DNA from: Plicaturopsis crispa FD-325 SS-3
Lineage: Eukaryota; Basidiomycota; Agaricomycetes; Amylocorticiales; Amylocorticiaceae
Assembly (NCBI GenBank): GCA_000827205.1
Contig: KN832555.1
Coordinates: forward strand, 3,436,696 to 3,500,695
DNA: 64,000 nucleotides
Reading direction: 5' to 3'
Below the pieces are notes generated by a model. It ran no database searches and was not told where the DNA came from. It worked only from the letters and a program-made list of their open reading frames with translations. Of the stretch, positions 32,495 to 45,041 are shown in pieces; the first letter of the stretch is position 1, and every line of letters begins with the position of its first letter. The translations under genes were made by a program, and so were the position numbers.

Positions 32495-34101
32495 ATGACG
32501 ACTAACTCCCGCGAATACCGTCTTCCCAAGGTATGGCTTTTTGTGTCCCTAGAGGGCTTCTACTCACACAAAAATCTGCAGCTGGATGGTGTCCACAATC
32601 TCACCATCGGCGAGGCGCTCCTTCCCAAATTAAAGGCAACTGAAGTGCTCGTGAAAATTCACGCCGTCTCACTAAACGTACGTATCACCCTCCGCGTCCG
32701 CACACAACTCACTCACCATCACTCCAGTTCCGCGATCTTATCATTGCCCAGGGACTCTACCCTACCGGGTACGTTCCACCTTACAATATTCGCGCCCCTT
32801 CCCCGTCTTATAATACCTCAGTGGAAACACGAACTTCGTCCCTGCGTCCGACGGCGCCGGCGAGATCGTTGCGCTCGGCGAGGATCTTGCCAACGCAGGC
32901 AAGTGGGCAGAAGGCGACCGCGTGTGCGCGAACTTCGCGCTCGACTTCGTGTACGGGGACCCCACAGAGGCGCTCAAGAACTCCGTGCTGGGCTCCGCCG
33001 TCGACGGCGTGCTCGCCGAATATAGGGCCTTTCCCGCCCATGTACGTCTCGTATGCTCGCGGGTGGCTGGCTGACTAGCTCATCATGTTGCAGTCCCTCG
33101 TGAAGATCCCGGACCATCTGTCGTATGAAGAGGCATCGACGCTGCCGTGCGTATCGCATCCTGTACCCGGGAACGGCTGATTAATGCTTTTGCGTGCAGA
33201 TGTGCGGCCCTGACCGCCTACAATGCGCTCTCTGGGCCGGTCCCCGTCAAGGGAGGTGACACCGTGCTTGTCCAGGGAACCGGTGGCGTATCCATGTCAG
33301 TACACGCTCTGTCGCATATGTTATTGATGTCCACCGCTGATGTGCACTCTTCCCACTCCTCCTAACCCATCAGCTTCGCCCTACAGTTCGCAGTGGCGTC
33401 CGGCGCGACCGTTATTGTGACCTCCTCGTCCGACGAGAAGCTGAAAGCCGCGAAAGCACTTGGTGCGCACCACCTGATCAACTACAAGACGACGCCGGAT
33501 TGGGGCAAGGAAGTGTTGAAAATCGTGCGTGCCAAATCTATCTTCTCACTCCCTCTTGTGTACCATGCCATTGGTATTTCGAGCACGGCCGAAAGCTACT
33601 AGTATGACTGACCAGTAACACGATCGTTGCTCAGACGAAAGGCCGCGGTGTCGACCACGTCCTCGAAGTCGGCGGCCCGGGGACAATAGCGAGTTCCATA
33701 GAGGCGGTGCGCGTGGGCGGGTCAATCTACGCCATTGGGCACCTCACACAGGTGCGGCCTCCCTCTCAGCTTCTGGTGCAGCGACTAATCACTGGACATG
33801 CTTGACCATCAGGGTGCGAGCGATGTCAACATCCCCTTGTACGCCATCATGAAGGCCTTCACGCTGCGCGGAATCCTCGTTGGCTCTGTGTCCCAGTGCG
33901 TGTTCCCATGTATTTATTTCGTTGTACTCCCGATGCTGAGCGCCTCATAGATTTGAGGCCATGAACCGCCTCATCACGGCGAACAACATCCGGCCCGTGG
34001 TGGACAAAGTCTTCGCGTTCGAGGACGCGCCGCAGGCGTACGGTTACTTGGCGTCGCAGGCCCACGTTGGGAAGGTCGTCATAAAGGTTGCAAAGGTTTA
34101 A
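32495..34101 (+). CDS. MDR-superfamily oxidoreductase (zinc-type alcohol dehydrogenase-like, probably zinc-independent)
   Basis: Starts [12 protein letters not shown] at 32495. The first intron (32531-32581, 51 bp) has no stop and is divisible by three, but the left copy shows it is a true intron. The GroES-like N-domain has [19 protein letters not shown] (the usual catalytic Cys of zinc ADHs is replaced), [15 protein letters not shown] and GDRVCANF. The Rossmann part has [10 protein letters not shown]-type [46 protein letters not shown] and [13 protein letters not shown]. The C-terminus is [19 protein letters not shown] to the stop at 34099-34101. The family reduces or oxidises small carbonyls and quinones using NADP(H) in the cytosol; the substrate is unknown. 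It sits 504 bp upstream of the ABC transporter on the same strand, so a joint role in handling a toxic metabolite is possible but unproven. Confidence 0.9.
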
Positions 34102-34605
34102 AGCAGTGGCCTTGCTACAAAGTTAGGGTGGTCGTAGTTGCACTTACGATGTCGTTGTCGACTCTCGAGGAGGGTTTGTATTTTCAATTTGAACGAAACT
34201 TGCAGATACACTGGCACATGCACACGTTGCCCGCGCGCTGCACCTTCGGGATGGCGCGATCGTCCAGGCTGTCAGGAAGCAGTAGTAGACATGGTAGGTC
34301 GGTCTAGCATACAGTATCATAAGTTTGAAGGTTGCCTTGAACAACTTCAAATGCGAAAGCCGCACTGAACGGACTTACGCCCTGATATAATAATGTCCAG
34401 GCACCGAGTATACAGTACTAAGATAGCTCTCGCAGCCGCTGCACCTGCTCCCATCATCGCTGAGTTCGTTTGCTGACTCGAGAGCGTTCGTGCGCGTGCT
34501 TCCTTGATATATCACCGAGCATGTTGGATCTGCAGTCTTCAACACTCTCCTTCTCATTCCTTCACGTACGTCGACACGACAAGGTTCGGACGCGTCTAGC
34601 CAGCT
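34102..34605 (+). promoter_or_regulatory. Intergenic region before the right ABC transporter
   Basis: 504 bp between oxidoreductase stop and ABC start, with no gene seen. In the left arm this whole interval is replaced by foreign DNA plus the transposon, so the right copy probably keeps the ancestral promoter. Confidence 0.6.
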
Positions 34606-37600
34606 ATGGACGGCCCCCAGTTCCGTCTATACGACTTTGCGTTCACTGACCACTTCGAGTACGCGTAAGTCGACACGATATGTAGCCTGCGCCTGCGATT
34701 TGTGCTGAATTTGCTTTAGAAACAACATTTGGTCGGATTCAGCAGCCGTTCCAGCATACGCAGCAGCTGCCTCAGCAATCGTGCTCGTAGTGCACAGCCT
34801 CGTTACATCTCGACTGGCAAAGAAGATATACTCGCGTGATGAGCCGGACACGGAGGCGCGCGTCGAGACAACCGCGCTCGGCTTCGGGCAGAGAGTGAAG
34901 GAGCATGTGGCGAGTCTCGGAGGAGCGACTATATTCGCGTATCAGGTGGCGCGCGCAATCGGTTGCTTTGCATTGCTGGGGCTTTCCCTCGCGACTTTGG
35001 TGAAGGGCACGGACGGCGAGATCGAGCGGGCGTACACAGACAGTGTGCCATGGCTGCTCGTCGCGTCGAGCGCAACCTACGTGTGTCTTTCCATTTGTTC
35101 TCCACCACTGCACCGTCTTACGATATCCCCAGGCATACGCATCACTCCTAGGTGCACTCTCCGTCGCTCTGAAACCTAAAGATAATCGGCACATACCGAC
35201 CCATCTGACGCTTGTTCTCCTTGTGGCGTGGGGCGTCTACTTTTACCGCGACATCTGGCCACTCGCGACGTTTACCTTGGCTCCGCGCGATAGCAATGAA
35301 GGGTGGCTCGTATGGTCCAAGACAATCATCCTCAGCGTCATTGCCCTCGTTATTCCGCTCGTCTCTCCCCGGCGCTATGTCCCGCTCAACCCCGAAGTAT
35401 GTCCCATGCGCAAGTTTTTCAAGGCCCCAATTTCTAACCGCTCGTTTAGGACCCCAGCGACCCCAACCCGTCGCAGACGAGCAGTCTACTTTCGCTCGTC
35501 ACGTACAGCAATCTCAACAACCTCGTCTACCGTGCATACTTCGTCGACCACCTCAAGTACGAGGAGCTCCCGCCCCTCGCCGATACCGACCAGTCGAAGA
35601 ATTTAGTGAAAGAGGGTTTCAAAGTGGGTACTGTCTTTGCGTCTCGTAGAACCCAGCTGACGTTCTGGTAGCATATCGACTCGTTCACGACAGGAACGAA
35701 GAAGCACGGGCTACTATGGCCTCTCATGAAGGTCTTCCGTGAGTAGACTGCGAAAGGCCGTCTATATAATTTACGCTAAAGCCCACGAATCAGGACGTGA
35801 AATCGTTGTTATGATTTTCACCCACATTCTCAGAGCGTTCATCACCCTCGCGAGCCCGATTGGGATCAACCGTCTGCTCACGTATGTGCACGAATATGCC
35901 ATGGAACGGTGCCCATATTCATCTAGCATGCTTTTGTGACAGGTACCTCGAGAGTGGTGGTGAGGGCGCGGTTGTCAGACCCTGGGTTTGGGTAGCCTGG
36001 CTTTTCGTCGGTCCGCTGATCACCAGCATCACTACGCAGTGGTGGCAATACGTCTCCGTACGTCGCAGTCCTGGTCCAACTTTCCTGTGCACACCGCTCA
36101 CAAGCAACCTCCTGTAGCTTCTCGTCCTCGTTCGTATGGAGGCACTGATCACACAGCTCGTCTTCGAGCATTCCCTGCGCATCCGCATGGTTGCTGATGC
36201 GCCTGAATCGTCCACCCCCAGCCCCAGTGTGGTGGCCACCCCTGCAGCTACCACGCCAGACAACGCGTCCGCGACCGAGGAAGGGAGCGAGAACTCAGAC
36301 ACTGTCCGAGCTAGCACGAGCGAGACGGTGGCAGAAAGCACGAGCGGCGACACCGTCGTTGGAAGCACGGGCGATGCGAAGGGCAAGGACAAATCTGACC
36401 CTAAGGCGGAGGAGGCTGCGAAGCCCGCGGCCGCTGCACCGACGTCTGAGAACCTCGTTGGAAAGATCAACAATCTCGTGTCTGCCGATTTGGCAAAAAT
36501 CACGTCCGGGCGTGATTTCCTCATGGTCGTGGTTTACATGCCTATACAGGTGATCCTCTGTGCGGTGTTCTTGTACCAGATCCTGGGCTGGAGTTCCTTC
36601 GTGGGCTTGGCCTGCATGGTGGCCATGCTTCCTGTCCCGGTACAGCTTGCCAAAATGATCAAGGGGTCGCAGGTCGAGGCTATGAAGAAGGCAAGGGCGA
36701 CTCTTTTCATTATCTATTGGTCTGTTATTGACGTTTGCGTTATCGCAGAGTGACGCGCGAGTGCAGTCCGTCAGCGAAAGTGCGCATTTTGTCCGAAATT
36801 TTGCTCAATGACTCGCTTCTGACATACCTCTTCTAGCCATGAACGTGATTCGCATGATCAAGCTATTTGGCTGGTAAGGGTCATGCATACACTTCCTTGT
36901 CGGCCGGCTCCCTTACGGTCTCACAGGGAGCAGAAAATGAGCGAGCGTCTCGACGAAAAGAGACAGGATGAGCTCAGAGCAATCTGGAAACGCAGATTAT
37001 ACAGTCTTTTCATTGACGTCGCAAAGTACGCGCTGTCTTTGTGTCTTCTGCGGATAGCGGGTACTCATGGAATTGTGTAGTGAAACCCTTGGGCCGATAA
37101 CTATGATCGCTACGTTTGTGACATATGTGAGTCCTGCCGTAATCAAATCCTTGCAGCTGTTTCTTACGCACTCCATTCACAGACACTGATCATGAAGCGC
37201 GAGCTCGATGCCGCTCGTGTATTCTCGGCCATGTCTGGTATGTGTTACCGTCTGGGAGTGGTTGCATCGATGCACAGCACAGGCCTCATATACCCTTTTA
37301 CCAGTGTTTACGATGCTCCGCAGCCAGCTTCACCAGACGTTCTGGATGGCTCCCCAGGTCATCCAAGGTAAGGGCTTCACATTTTAGTACGAACGATGTC
37401 TTATCTCAAACGATCATTCAGCGAAAGTCTCTCTGGATCGTATTGCCGAGTTCCTGAGCGAGGTATGCTGTTTGTATCGCTCAAACAGAGAGGAACAAGA
37501 GCTGATCAAGGGCGTTGACTAGACCGAGCTGTTGGATGAGTTTACTGAGAAACCCCAGGATGCGATCGAGCTCTCCCCACCGACCGGCGATGATTTGATT

Positions 37601-40600
37601 GGTTTCCGCGAAGCAACTTTCGCGTGGTCATCCGCGGACCACAATGAGGGCACGGTGACCCCTTCCCAGCGGAAGTTCAAGCTTCGCATCGAAGGCGAAG
37701 TCTCATTCAAGCGCGGTGGCATCAACCTCATTATCGGCCCTACCGGTTGTGGAAAAACCAGTGTGTTGATGGCTCTACTTGGTCAGTGCATTTCACGAGA
37801 GTCTGCAAACATATCTGATCCAAAGGCGTGAAGGGGAAATGCACTTCGTCCCTTCGGGTCCCGGGTCGTGGTATAACCTCCCGCGGGGTGGAGGCGTCGC
37901 CTATGCGGCCCAGGAATCATGGGTTCAAAACGAAACTATCCGGGTAAGCTGTTGTTCAGGTGCTTCTAGCCTTTGTCCTATATCTCTAACATGAGTCAGG
38001 ATAACATTCTCTTCGGCGCTCCTTACGACGAGGCACGGTACAAGAAAGGTAGGCAGGCATATTGCCTGCTGCTCTCCCCCACACTAACACTCACGGAACG
38101 CACAGTAATTCATCAATGCGCTCTCAAACGCGACATTGATTTGTTCGACGCCGGCGATGCCACCGAGGTTGGTGAGAAGGGCCTCACGTTGAGGTAAGAT
38201 TTTCTATTCCTTGTGCAAACTCATAGCTCAACATCTTCGTCTGCAGTGGTGGACAGAAAGTCAGCTATTTATGCACGCCTTATAAAGAGCCATACTGAAT
38301 GTATACTACAGGCACGAGTCACTCTGGCTCGCGCGGTCTATTCCTCGGCAGAGATCCTCCTTCTAGACGATGTTCGTCTCGGCATGCATCTTACATTCTG
38401 CGGGCTGACATATTTTTGGCAGGTCCTGGCTGCTCTCGACGTCCACACGTCCAAATGGATCGTCGAAAAGTGCTTTGGAGGAGACTTGATCCGAGGTCGG
38501 ACCGTGATCCTTGTCGTGAGTCTTGCTGAGAACTCGCCGCCCTAGCCGCATCTCACATAGCCACCGATAGACACACAACGTGGCCATGGCCAGCCCAATC
38601 GCCGACTATGTGGTCTCGCTCGGGATAGATGGCCGAGTAGCTAGTGCAGGCACCGTTTCTGAAGTATTCTCAACGGATCCCACACTTGCTGCTCAGGTTG
38701 CGAAGGAAGAAGAAATCGAACAAAAAGCCGAGGAAGAAATTGACGCAGACGAGGAGGAGGAGACCGCCGAGGGCAACGACAAGAAAAAGCAGGACGGAAA
38801 ACTCACCGTCGCCGAGGAAATTCAAATTGGACATGTTAGCTGGCCATCTCGTATGTGGTTATCTTTAATTATAGCACAAGGGCATCTCACTGACAAATGG
38901 ATGATAGTGAGATTATACTTCTCCAGTCTGGGAGGGTCACACGTCGCCTTTTTCTGGTTCTTACTGGCAATAGGATTTTTACTCACTAGTGTTCTGGACA
39001 CTTCCCAAACATGGTGGTTGGGGTACTGGGCGTCCCGCTACGAAACTGAACCCGCTGACGAAGTCGCGGTGCCGTTGTGAGTGATTCGCTTTTGTAGCTT
39101 GTGTGTGTGTCTTTGACGCTGTAGAACATAGATATCTATCGGTCTACGCTGTCGTTCTCTTGCTGGGAATCGGAACATTCGCATTCACTCAAGTGCTATT
39201 CCTCGTACGTCCTGCAGAACAGATGGCGAGCGAATGTTGACATGCTCACCTGTGTGCGTGATGTAGTTTGGTTCTATGAGGGCCTCAAGGACGATACATA
39301 GAGCGCTCGTCAAATCAATCTTGCAAACAACGCTGAGGTGGCTGGACAAGACACCGGTCTCGCGAGGTTAGTCAGTGTGCTGCGTGGCAACCGGCACGTC
39401 TGACCATCCCTCCTGAATAGTGATCGCTCGCTGCACTCAAGATATTGACAATGGTACGCGTTTATCTATTTCTACCGTGTGACGTTGCCTAAAGAAGTTC
39501 TGATTTATCCAGTGGATGGTATTTTGTTTCCGCGCCATGAGCTCCTCACCTGTTAATTGATCATGGCATACAGACACACTCTCGAATTTTCTTGCGGCAC
39601 TCCTGGAGGTAACCGCTATCATGCTCGTCAAGTTCATTGCCGTTGCTATCTATACTCCGCTTTTCATCATTCTGGGTGTCGTCGTCACCGCAGCTGGGTG
39701 CTTACTCGGCCAGATTTACATGAAAGCGCAATTGTCCGTCAAGAGGGAGCAGAGCAATGCGAAATCACCTGTCTTGGGACATTTCGGCGGCGCGATCGCA
39801 GGACTAAGTAAGTCCATCCAAGGTCTTTTCTTGCTGTACCCTAATATGTGTGCTACGACAGCTTCCATTCGTGCTTATGGTGCCCAGGCGGCCTTCAAGA
39901 ATGAGTCGTTGAAACGTATCGATCGGTACAGCAGCGCTTCTAGGGTCTGCTGGGATCTCAATCGGTACGCTGTGTGAAGCCCCGGGTACGGCGAAGCATC
40001 TCAATGACTTTTTACTCTGCAGCTGGGTCACTGTCCGTATTGATGCCCTTAGTGGCATATTCGCCTCGTTCCTTGCTGCCTACTTCGTTTATTTCAAAGA
40101 CAACTCACATGCCCAGGACACCGGTTTCTCGTTGAATATGGCTGGTCAGTCACCTCGCATCATGCTGGGCATCTAAATCGCTAAACCATGACAATGCAGC
40201 TTCGTTCGGCGCTATGATCCTGTGGTGGGTTAGGATGTTTAATCTGTTCGAGACCCGAGGTACGTCAAATGCGCAGATCGTTTGAATTTCCTGATGTCAA
40301 TTTTCTTGACAGGCAACAGGTGAGATAGAACACCGGTATACGGTAGGAATTGTAACTGAGCGACCGTCACAGCTTGGAGCGTATCCACGGATATCTAAAT
40401 ATCGAGCAAGAGCAAGAACCTAGCGAGGGCGGAGTCCCGCCTGCGTACTGGCCGGCTAGCGGCGACATCCGCGTAGAAAATCTATCTGCCAAGTATTCCC
40501 CAGACGGTCCTACAGTTTTGCATGACATCTCGTTCCACATCAAATCTGGCGAGCGTGTTGGTGTCGGTATGTTCCATTTCCACGAGTGGGTGAACGGATA

Positions 40601-41619
40601 CTAACGCCCTCGTGTAGTCGGTCGTACGGGATCAGGAAAGGTATGCTCGTTCAACCCCCTTCATGTTGCATTACAAACCTTTTTTTTCGCAGAGCTCTTT
40701 GACTTTGTCGCTCCTGCGGTGCATTTTCACCGAAGGCACCGTTTATTACGATGGTATTCCCACCAGCTCGGTCAATTTAGATACCCTTCGATCAAACATT
40801 ACAATCATCCCCCAAGTGGTAAGTGTATGACTCGTGCCGTAGGGCCCACATGTAGCTCACTTCCTCCGCAGCCTGAACTCCTCAGCGGCAGCCTCCGTCA
40901 GAACCTCGATCCGTTCTCGCAGTATGACGATGCTACGCTAAACGATGCGCTGCGTGCCGCCGGTCTTTACTCGCTGCAAAACGATGACGGCGAGCGCAAA
41001 ATAACGCTAGACAGCACCATTGCGAGCGGTGGCGGAAACCTTTCTGTCGGCCAGCGTCAAATCCTTGCGCTAGCGAGAGCCATCGTGCGAGGAAGTAAAT
41101 TGCTTATATTAGATGAAGGTATGTCCCCCTGGCATGTATCCTCGACGGTGATGCTGACATGTCGTGGTTGTAGCGACTTCTGCCATAGGTATCTTTCTCC
41201 ATTGAGGATCTACGTCAGCTGGCTAACATCTTGACAACAGATTATGAAACGGACGCCGTCATTCAGTCTTCGCTTCGAAATGAGCTGAAGGGCGATGTCA
41301 CGCTGCTCACCGTTGCACATCGTCTGCAGACGATTATGGACGCGGACAAGATTGTAAGCATCCTGGCACTGACACAACGAATAGCATGTGGACTAATAAA
41401 CGCCTGCTTTTTCTCTCCAGATGGTCCTTGATGCGGGACGTGTGGTAAGTCGCATCGTCTACGGTCTCATGACTGCGAATCTGACAATCATTGTTGCAGG
41501 TTGAGTACGATAGCCCTGCGGAATTGTTGAAAAACGAAAAGGGCTTCCTCCGAGGGCTTGTCGACGAAAGTGGTGACAAGGAGAAGCTGTACGCTATGGC
41601 GGCCGGGAGGTCGGCATAG
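34606..41619 (+). CDS. ABCC-type (MRP-like) ABC transporter, right copy, complete
   Basis: Start MDGPQFRLYDFAF at 34606, stop at 41617-41619, roughly 1,450-1,500 residues after removing many short introns. Order: N-terminal membrane segments, membrane domain 1, NBD1, membrane domain 2, NBD2. NBD1: GPTGCGKTSVLMALLG, Q-loop AQESWVQNE, signature LSGGQK assembled across two introns, Walker B LLLDD. Its catalytic Glu is replaced by Asp, as is normal in ABCC NBD1. NBD2: GRTGSGKSSLTLSLLR, PQVPELLSGSLRQNLDPF, signature LSVGQRQILALARA, Walker B LLILDEATSAID with catalytic Glu, H-loop VAHRL. An acidic linker (EEEETAEGNDKKKQDGK) joins NBD1 to membrane domain 2. A Ser/Thr/Ala-rich 80-residue loop (36200-36450) interrupts membrane domain 1 after EHSLRIRMVAD. 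It should export organic anions or conjugates; the substrate is unknown. Confidence 0.93.
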
Positions 41620-42333
41620 TATGGAGGTCGGGGTTGAACATTTATCTGGGCTCATTATCTGGTTCCGTCTGCTCTATCTATTTGCTGGTTTTTGGTTGAC
41701 TTGGGAGACGAATTTGAGTGTGAAAATCAAAAGATTTGTACTGCACTGTGCAGAGGAACTCAGGAGGAACTGCTCCTCGATATTACATTCGATTTTGATC
41801 AGTCGCAGTTCGCTATCAAACCATCACGGAATGTAGCCGCAGCTTTTCAGCCGTCCAATACCCCCGCGCAACATCTCTAAGTGCGACTCATAGTCCCGAT
41901 TTCAGGTACTTAGCCCTGTCCACTTGCTATCCGCAGTCTACGGAGAGCATGTACGGAGACTCGGAGCGTCGGTCCCAGGCTGGTCCAATCGATATCGTGC
42001 TGCCCTGTTTCGTTCAACTTCTACGATTAAAACGTCGAGCAAGATCAGGCGACCTGTTATCGTTCTATGGTTGCACGCGGTGTATGGAGACGTGCATGGG
42101 AAGAAAAGAGAGGACGGTCTACCTAAACCGAGCGTTCTGTGCAAATCTAGAGTGTGCAGATATGCGCTGCAGGGTTTGATACACCGAGCATGCGATAGCC
42201 CCATGCTGCCCTCATGATCCTTTTGGCTCCGAAGATTCGAAGTCCTTGTCGGTTTATACTTATGGGCGATTGCATTCGCCTTTGACGGGGGCCAGCCACC
42301 TTGTTTCCTTCATCTCCTCGACTCCGTTCGACC
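41620..42333. other. Intergenic between ABC transporter and UNC93-like gene
   Basis: 714 bp on the same transcription direction; likely ABC 3' UTR and promoter of the next gene. No gene or repeat recognised. Confidence 0.55.
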
Positions 42334-44601
42334 ATGTCCGACTCAAACGTCCACGAGAAGGCTCTCAACGAGAAGGGGGACGGCAGCGACAGCAGCTTCA
42401 ACCAGCCTGCTGCCGTGTATGAGCGTCCTAAAGGCATCAGGGGATTCTATGCTCATCCCGCAACGCAGGTGTCCATGCTCGGTCTCGTCGTGAGTTCCAT
42501 ATCCGTCCTCGTAAAAATACGTGTTGCTGATAACCGGATGCCAGTGCTTCATGGTGCGCCTTTTTCTTGGTGACAGCAACATGGTTATCACTGACAGCCA
42601 AACAGTGCCCGGGCATGTTCAACGCCCTCAACGGTCTCGGTGGTGGTGGTCAGCTCGACGCGGTAACTAGTGCAAACTCCAATGTAGCGCTCTACTCGAC
42701 CTTTGCGTTCTTTGCATTCTTCGCTGGGTACGTCTGTCTACTTCGCATGGATTTACAATGTATCGATTTACTTTTCGCGTAGGTCCATTAACAACACACT
42801 CGGCTCGAGGTTGACACTTTTCCTCGGGTCGCTCGGGTACTCGCTCTACATGTATGTATCATGGCTATTGCCTGCTGTGAAATGCTTAGGATGTTTTAGT
42901 GGATCGTACCTTGCAATGAATATTCATCCGCATGCCGGTGCCTTCGTCGTCGCGTCAGGTAATTGCATTCTCCACTTGTTATCTGTCGTCGCGTATTGAT
43001 AGCCGCCCAGGTGCTATCTTGGGTGTATGCGCTGGTCTGTTATGGGCTGCGCAAGGTTCTCTCATGATGGCGTACCCCACGGAAGGCCAGAAGGGAAAAT
43101 ACATCGGTATTTTCTGGTCCATTTTCAACCTCGGCGCCGTCACAGGAGAGGCTGTGTCAACTGGCAAAAATTGGAACTCGACTGTGCGTGTCCTACCATT
43201 TTATGCTGGCTTGAGGCTGATGGGTTCTATCATGCGCAGTCTAATGCTGGTACGGACATTATCTCTTACGGCTGGTAGGATGTGGACAACTAACGCCATT
43301 TTCTCTTTTCCAGTTTCAAACGGTACCTATGTCCGTAATGAAGACAATCAATAGTCCACTGGCATTGTACTCACAATAATCTTCGCAGATCGGATTCTTG
43401 ATCATCACCCTCATCGGTGTCACGCTCCCCCTTGCAATGGTGGATCCCAGGAAAATGATACGCACCGATGGCACAAAGGTTACTCCCCCGCGTCACCCGT
43501 CGTGGAAGACTGAGCTTTATGGGCTCTATCTTACCCTGCGTACCGACCCCATGGTGCTCCTGCTCTTCCCCATGTTTTTTGCCAGCAACTACTTCTACAC
43601 TTGGCGTGAGTTCTCATTTCTTTTTCGAATTATCTCCTCGAGTCTAATCGGGCCACAGAATTCAACGACTACAACGGAGCGTTGTTCAATATCGTAAATA
43701 CACCAGTGAAATCACGATTTTCGACTACTAAGTATATTATTCCAGCGTACCCGTTCTTTGAACGCGATGGTCTACTACATGGCTCAGATCGTCGGCTCCG
43801 TCGCGATGGGTAAAATCTTGGATAACACTAAGATCACGCGCCGTATCCGTGCGTTCACGGGATGGTCAATCCTTCTCGGCATGGTGTTCGTCGTGCACAT
43901 CTGGGCGTACTTCTACCAAAAGTCAGTCCGGCGCTTTCGCGTATACATTGATGACCGGTATGCTTACTTGTCGCAGAGACTACACGCGCGCGTCGACGCC
44001 GAGCACGGGTGTCAAGATTGATGTCAAGGACCACGGATATGCCGCTAAAGTATGGCTCTACATCTTCTGCGGTCTTCTGGACGCGATGTGGCAAACTGCT
44101 GCATATTGGATGATGGGCGCCATGTCGAATGACCCCAGCAAGCTTGCCCACTTTGCCGGATTCTGTGCGCATCTTCCTTCAGCGTCACTTTACTCGTTGC
44201 TCATCGATAGTATAGACAAATCTATCCAATCCGCGGGCGCCGCTGGTATCTGGCGTGCAGATGCCGTTTTGATCCCGTGCGTATCAACTAGATCCATCTT
44301 TGGTAGAGGTGGTTCACTATCGCTGACGGTGCTTGTCAGGTACATGAACATCTTCATCTCCACATGGGCTCTGCTCGTCGCTGGTCTCTTCTTCATGTTG
44401 CCCATGATCCACCTCCGGGTCAAGAACCACACCGATCTGTCCGATGAAGTCCTGTGCGTATCATCCTCGCTGTTCTACACTTGCTCATCTGACCATGGCT
44501 TGCCTTTACTGTTCAGTGCTCGCATGGATGACGAGGGTCACATTCTCCCGCCCGAAGAGGTGGAGGCTGTCCTCGCCGCTCCTAAAGCCGCCCAGGCTTG
44601 A
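42334..44601 (+). CDS. UNC93-like / DUF895 major-facilitator membrane protein
   Basis: Starts MSDSNVHEKALNEKGDG at 42334 and ends VEAVLAAPKAAQA at 44601. Family hallmarks: IRGFYAHPATQVSMLGLV, then CFM from a 9-nt micro-exon (42545-42553), then CPGMFNALNGLGGGGQLDA, and later ILGVCAGLLWAAQGSLMMAY, PTEGQKGKYIGIFWSIFNLG, MVYYMAQIVGSVAMGKILD and MWQTAAYWMMGAMSND. About 11-12 membrane segments are expected. Fungal members (for example the S. pombe SPBC922.05c group) are plasma-membrane MFS-type carriers with unknown cargo; animal UNC93A/B1 act as ion-channel regulators or TLR chaperones. It lies just downstream of the ABCC gene on the same strand, but there is no other evidence of shared function. 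Confidence 0.87.
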
Positions 44602-45041
44602 TGAAATAGGTTGTCCTCTGTAGTACGCGAACTACTTCGTGTCGATTTTTTGGGTTTGGGTTGTCCGCTAAGTTGCGACCGTATAATTGACCACGTTACA
44701 GCTGTAAATGAGCTCGAGCATGATTTCACGTACATTTAAATGTCATCTGGACCTGTACCTACTTAGCTACCTAAGGAACGCTATGATATTTTTTGCTTTT
44801 CGCTCGTTCAGACGTGTACACAGGATTCAGGACTGCATAGAAGAACTCTGGTACTTAGCAGTGTAGCACCATATGTTTTGCACTCAGTGCCCGCTAAACT
44901 CTGCGCAAGCACTTGAGCCCCAGTGTACTGTCAGATGTAACGCGTAACAAACTGAGGAGGAAAGAATATTTTGGAGCACTAGTAAGTAGCTCTACGACAC
45001 TAAGTATATGGGATAACAACTCGAACCCTATCTCGTCCAGA
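44602..45041. other. Convergent 3' flanks of UNC93-like and GYF genes
   Basis: 440 bp between converging stop codons; no gene or repeat seen. Confidence 0.6.

Larger units (their letters stand above)
31480..41619. repeat. Right arm of large inverted duplication
   Basis: Plus-strand copy of the left arm. The inner boundary at 31480 is matched to 8669. It contains the KNH-gene fragment, the intact oxidoreductase and a full ABCC gene. Matching to the left arm is confirmed to about 38.5 kb; beyond that the left arm is outside the window, so the true outer end is not known. Confidence 0.88.

Noticed and set aside
32428-32505. A 25-codon upstream ORF (MTTPQPRNLKQYRTKQK...) overlapping the oxidoreductase start, conserved in the left arm
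   Set aside because: Its ATG lies only about 18 bp from the TATA box, so it is probably upstream of the transcript start. In the left copy its stop is lost. Conservation is explained by the recent duplication.
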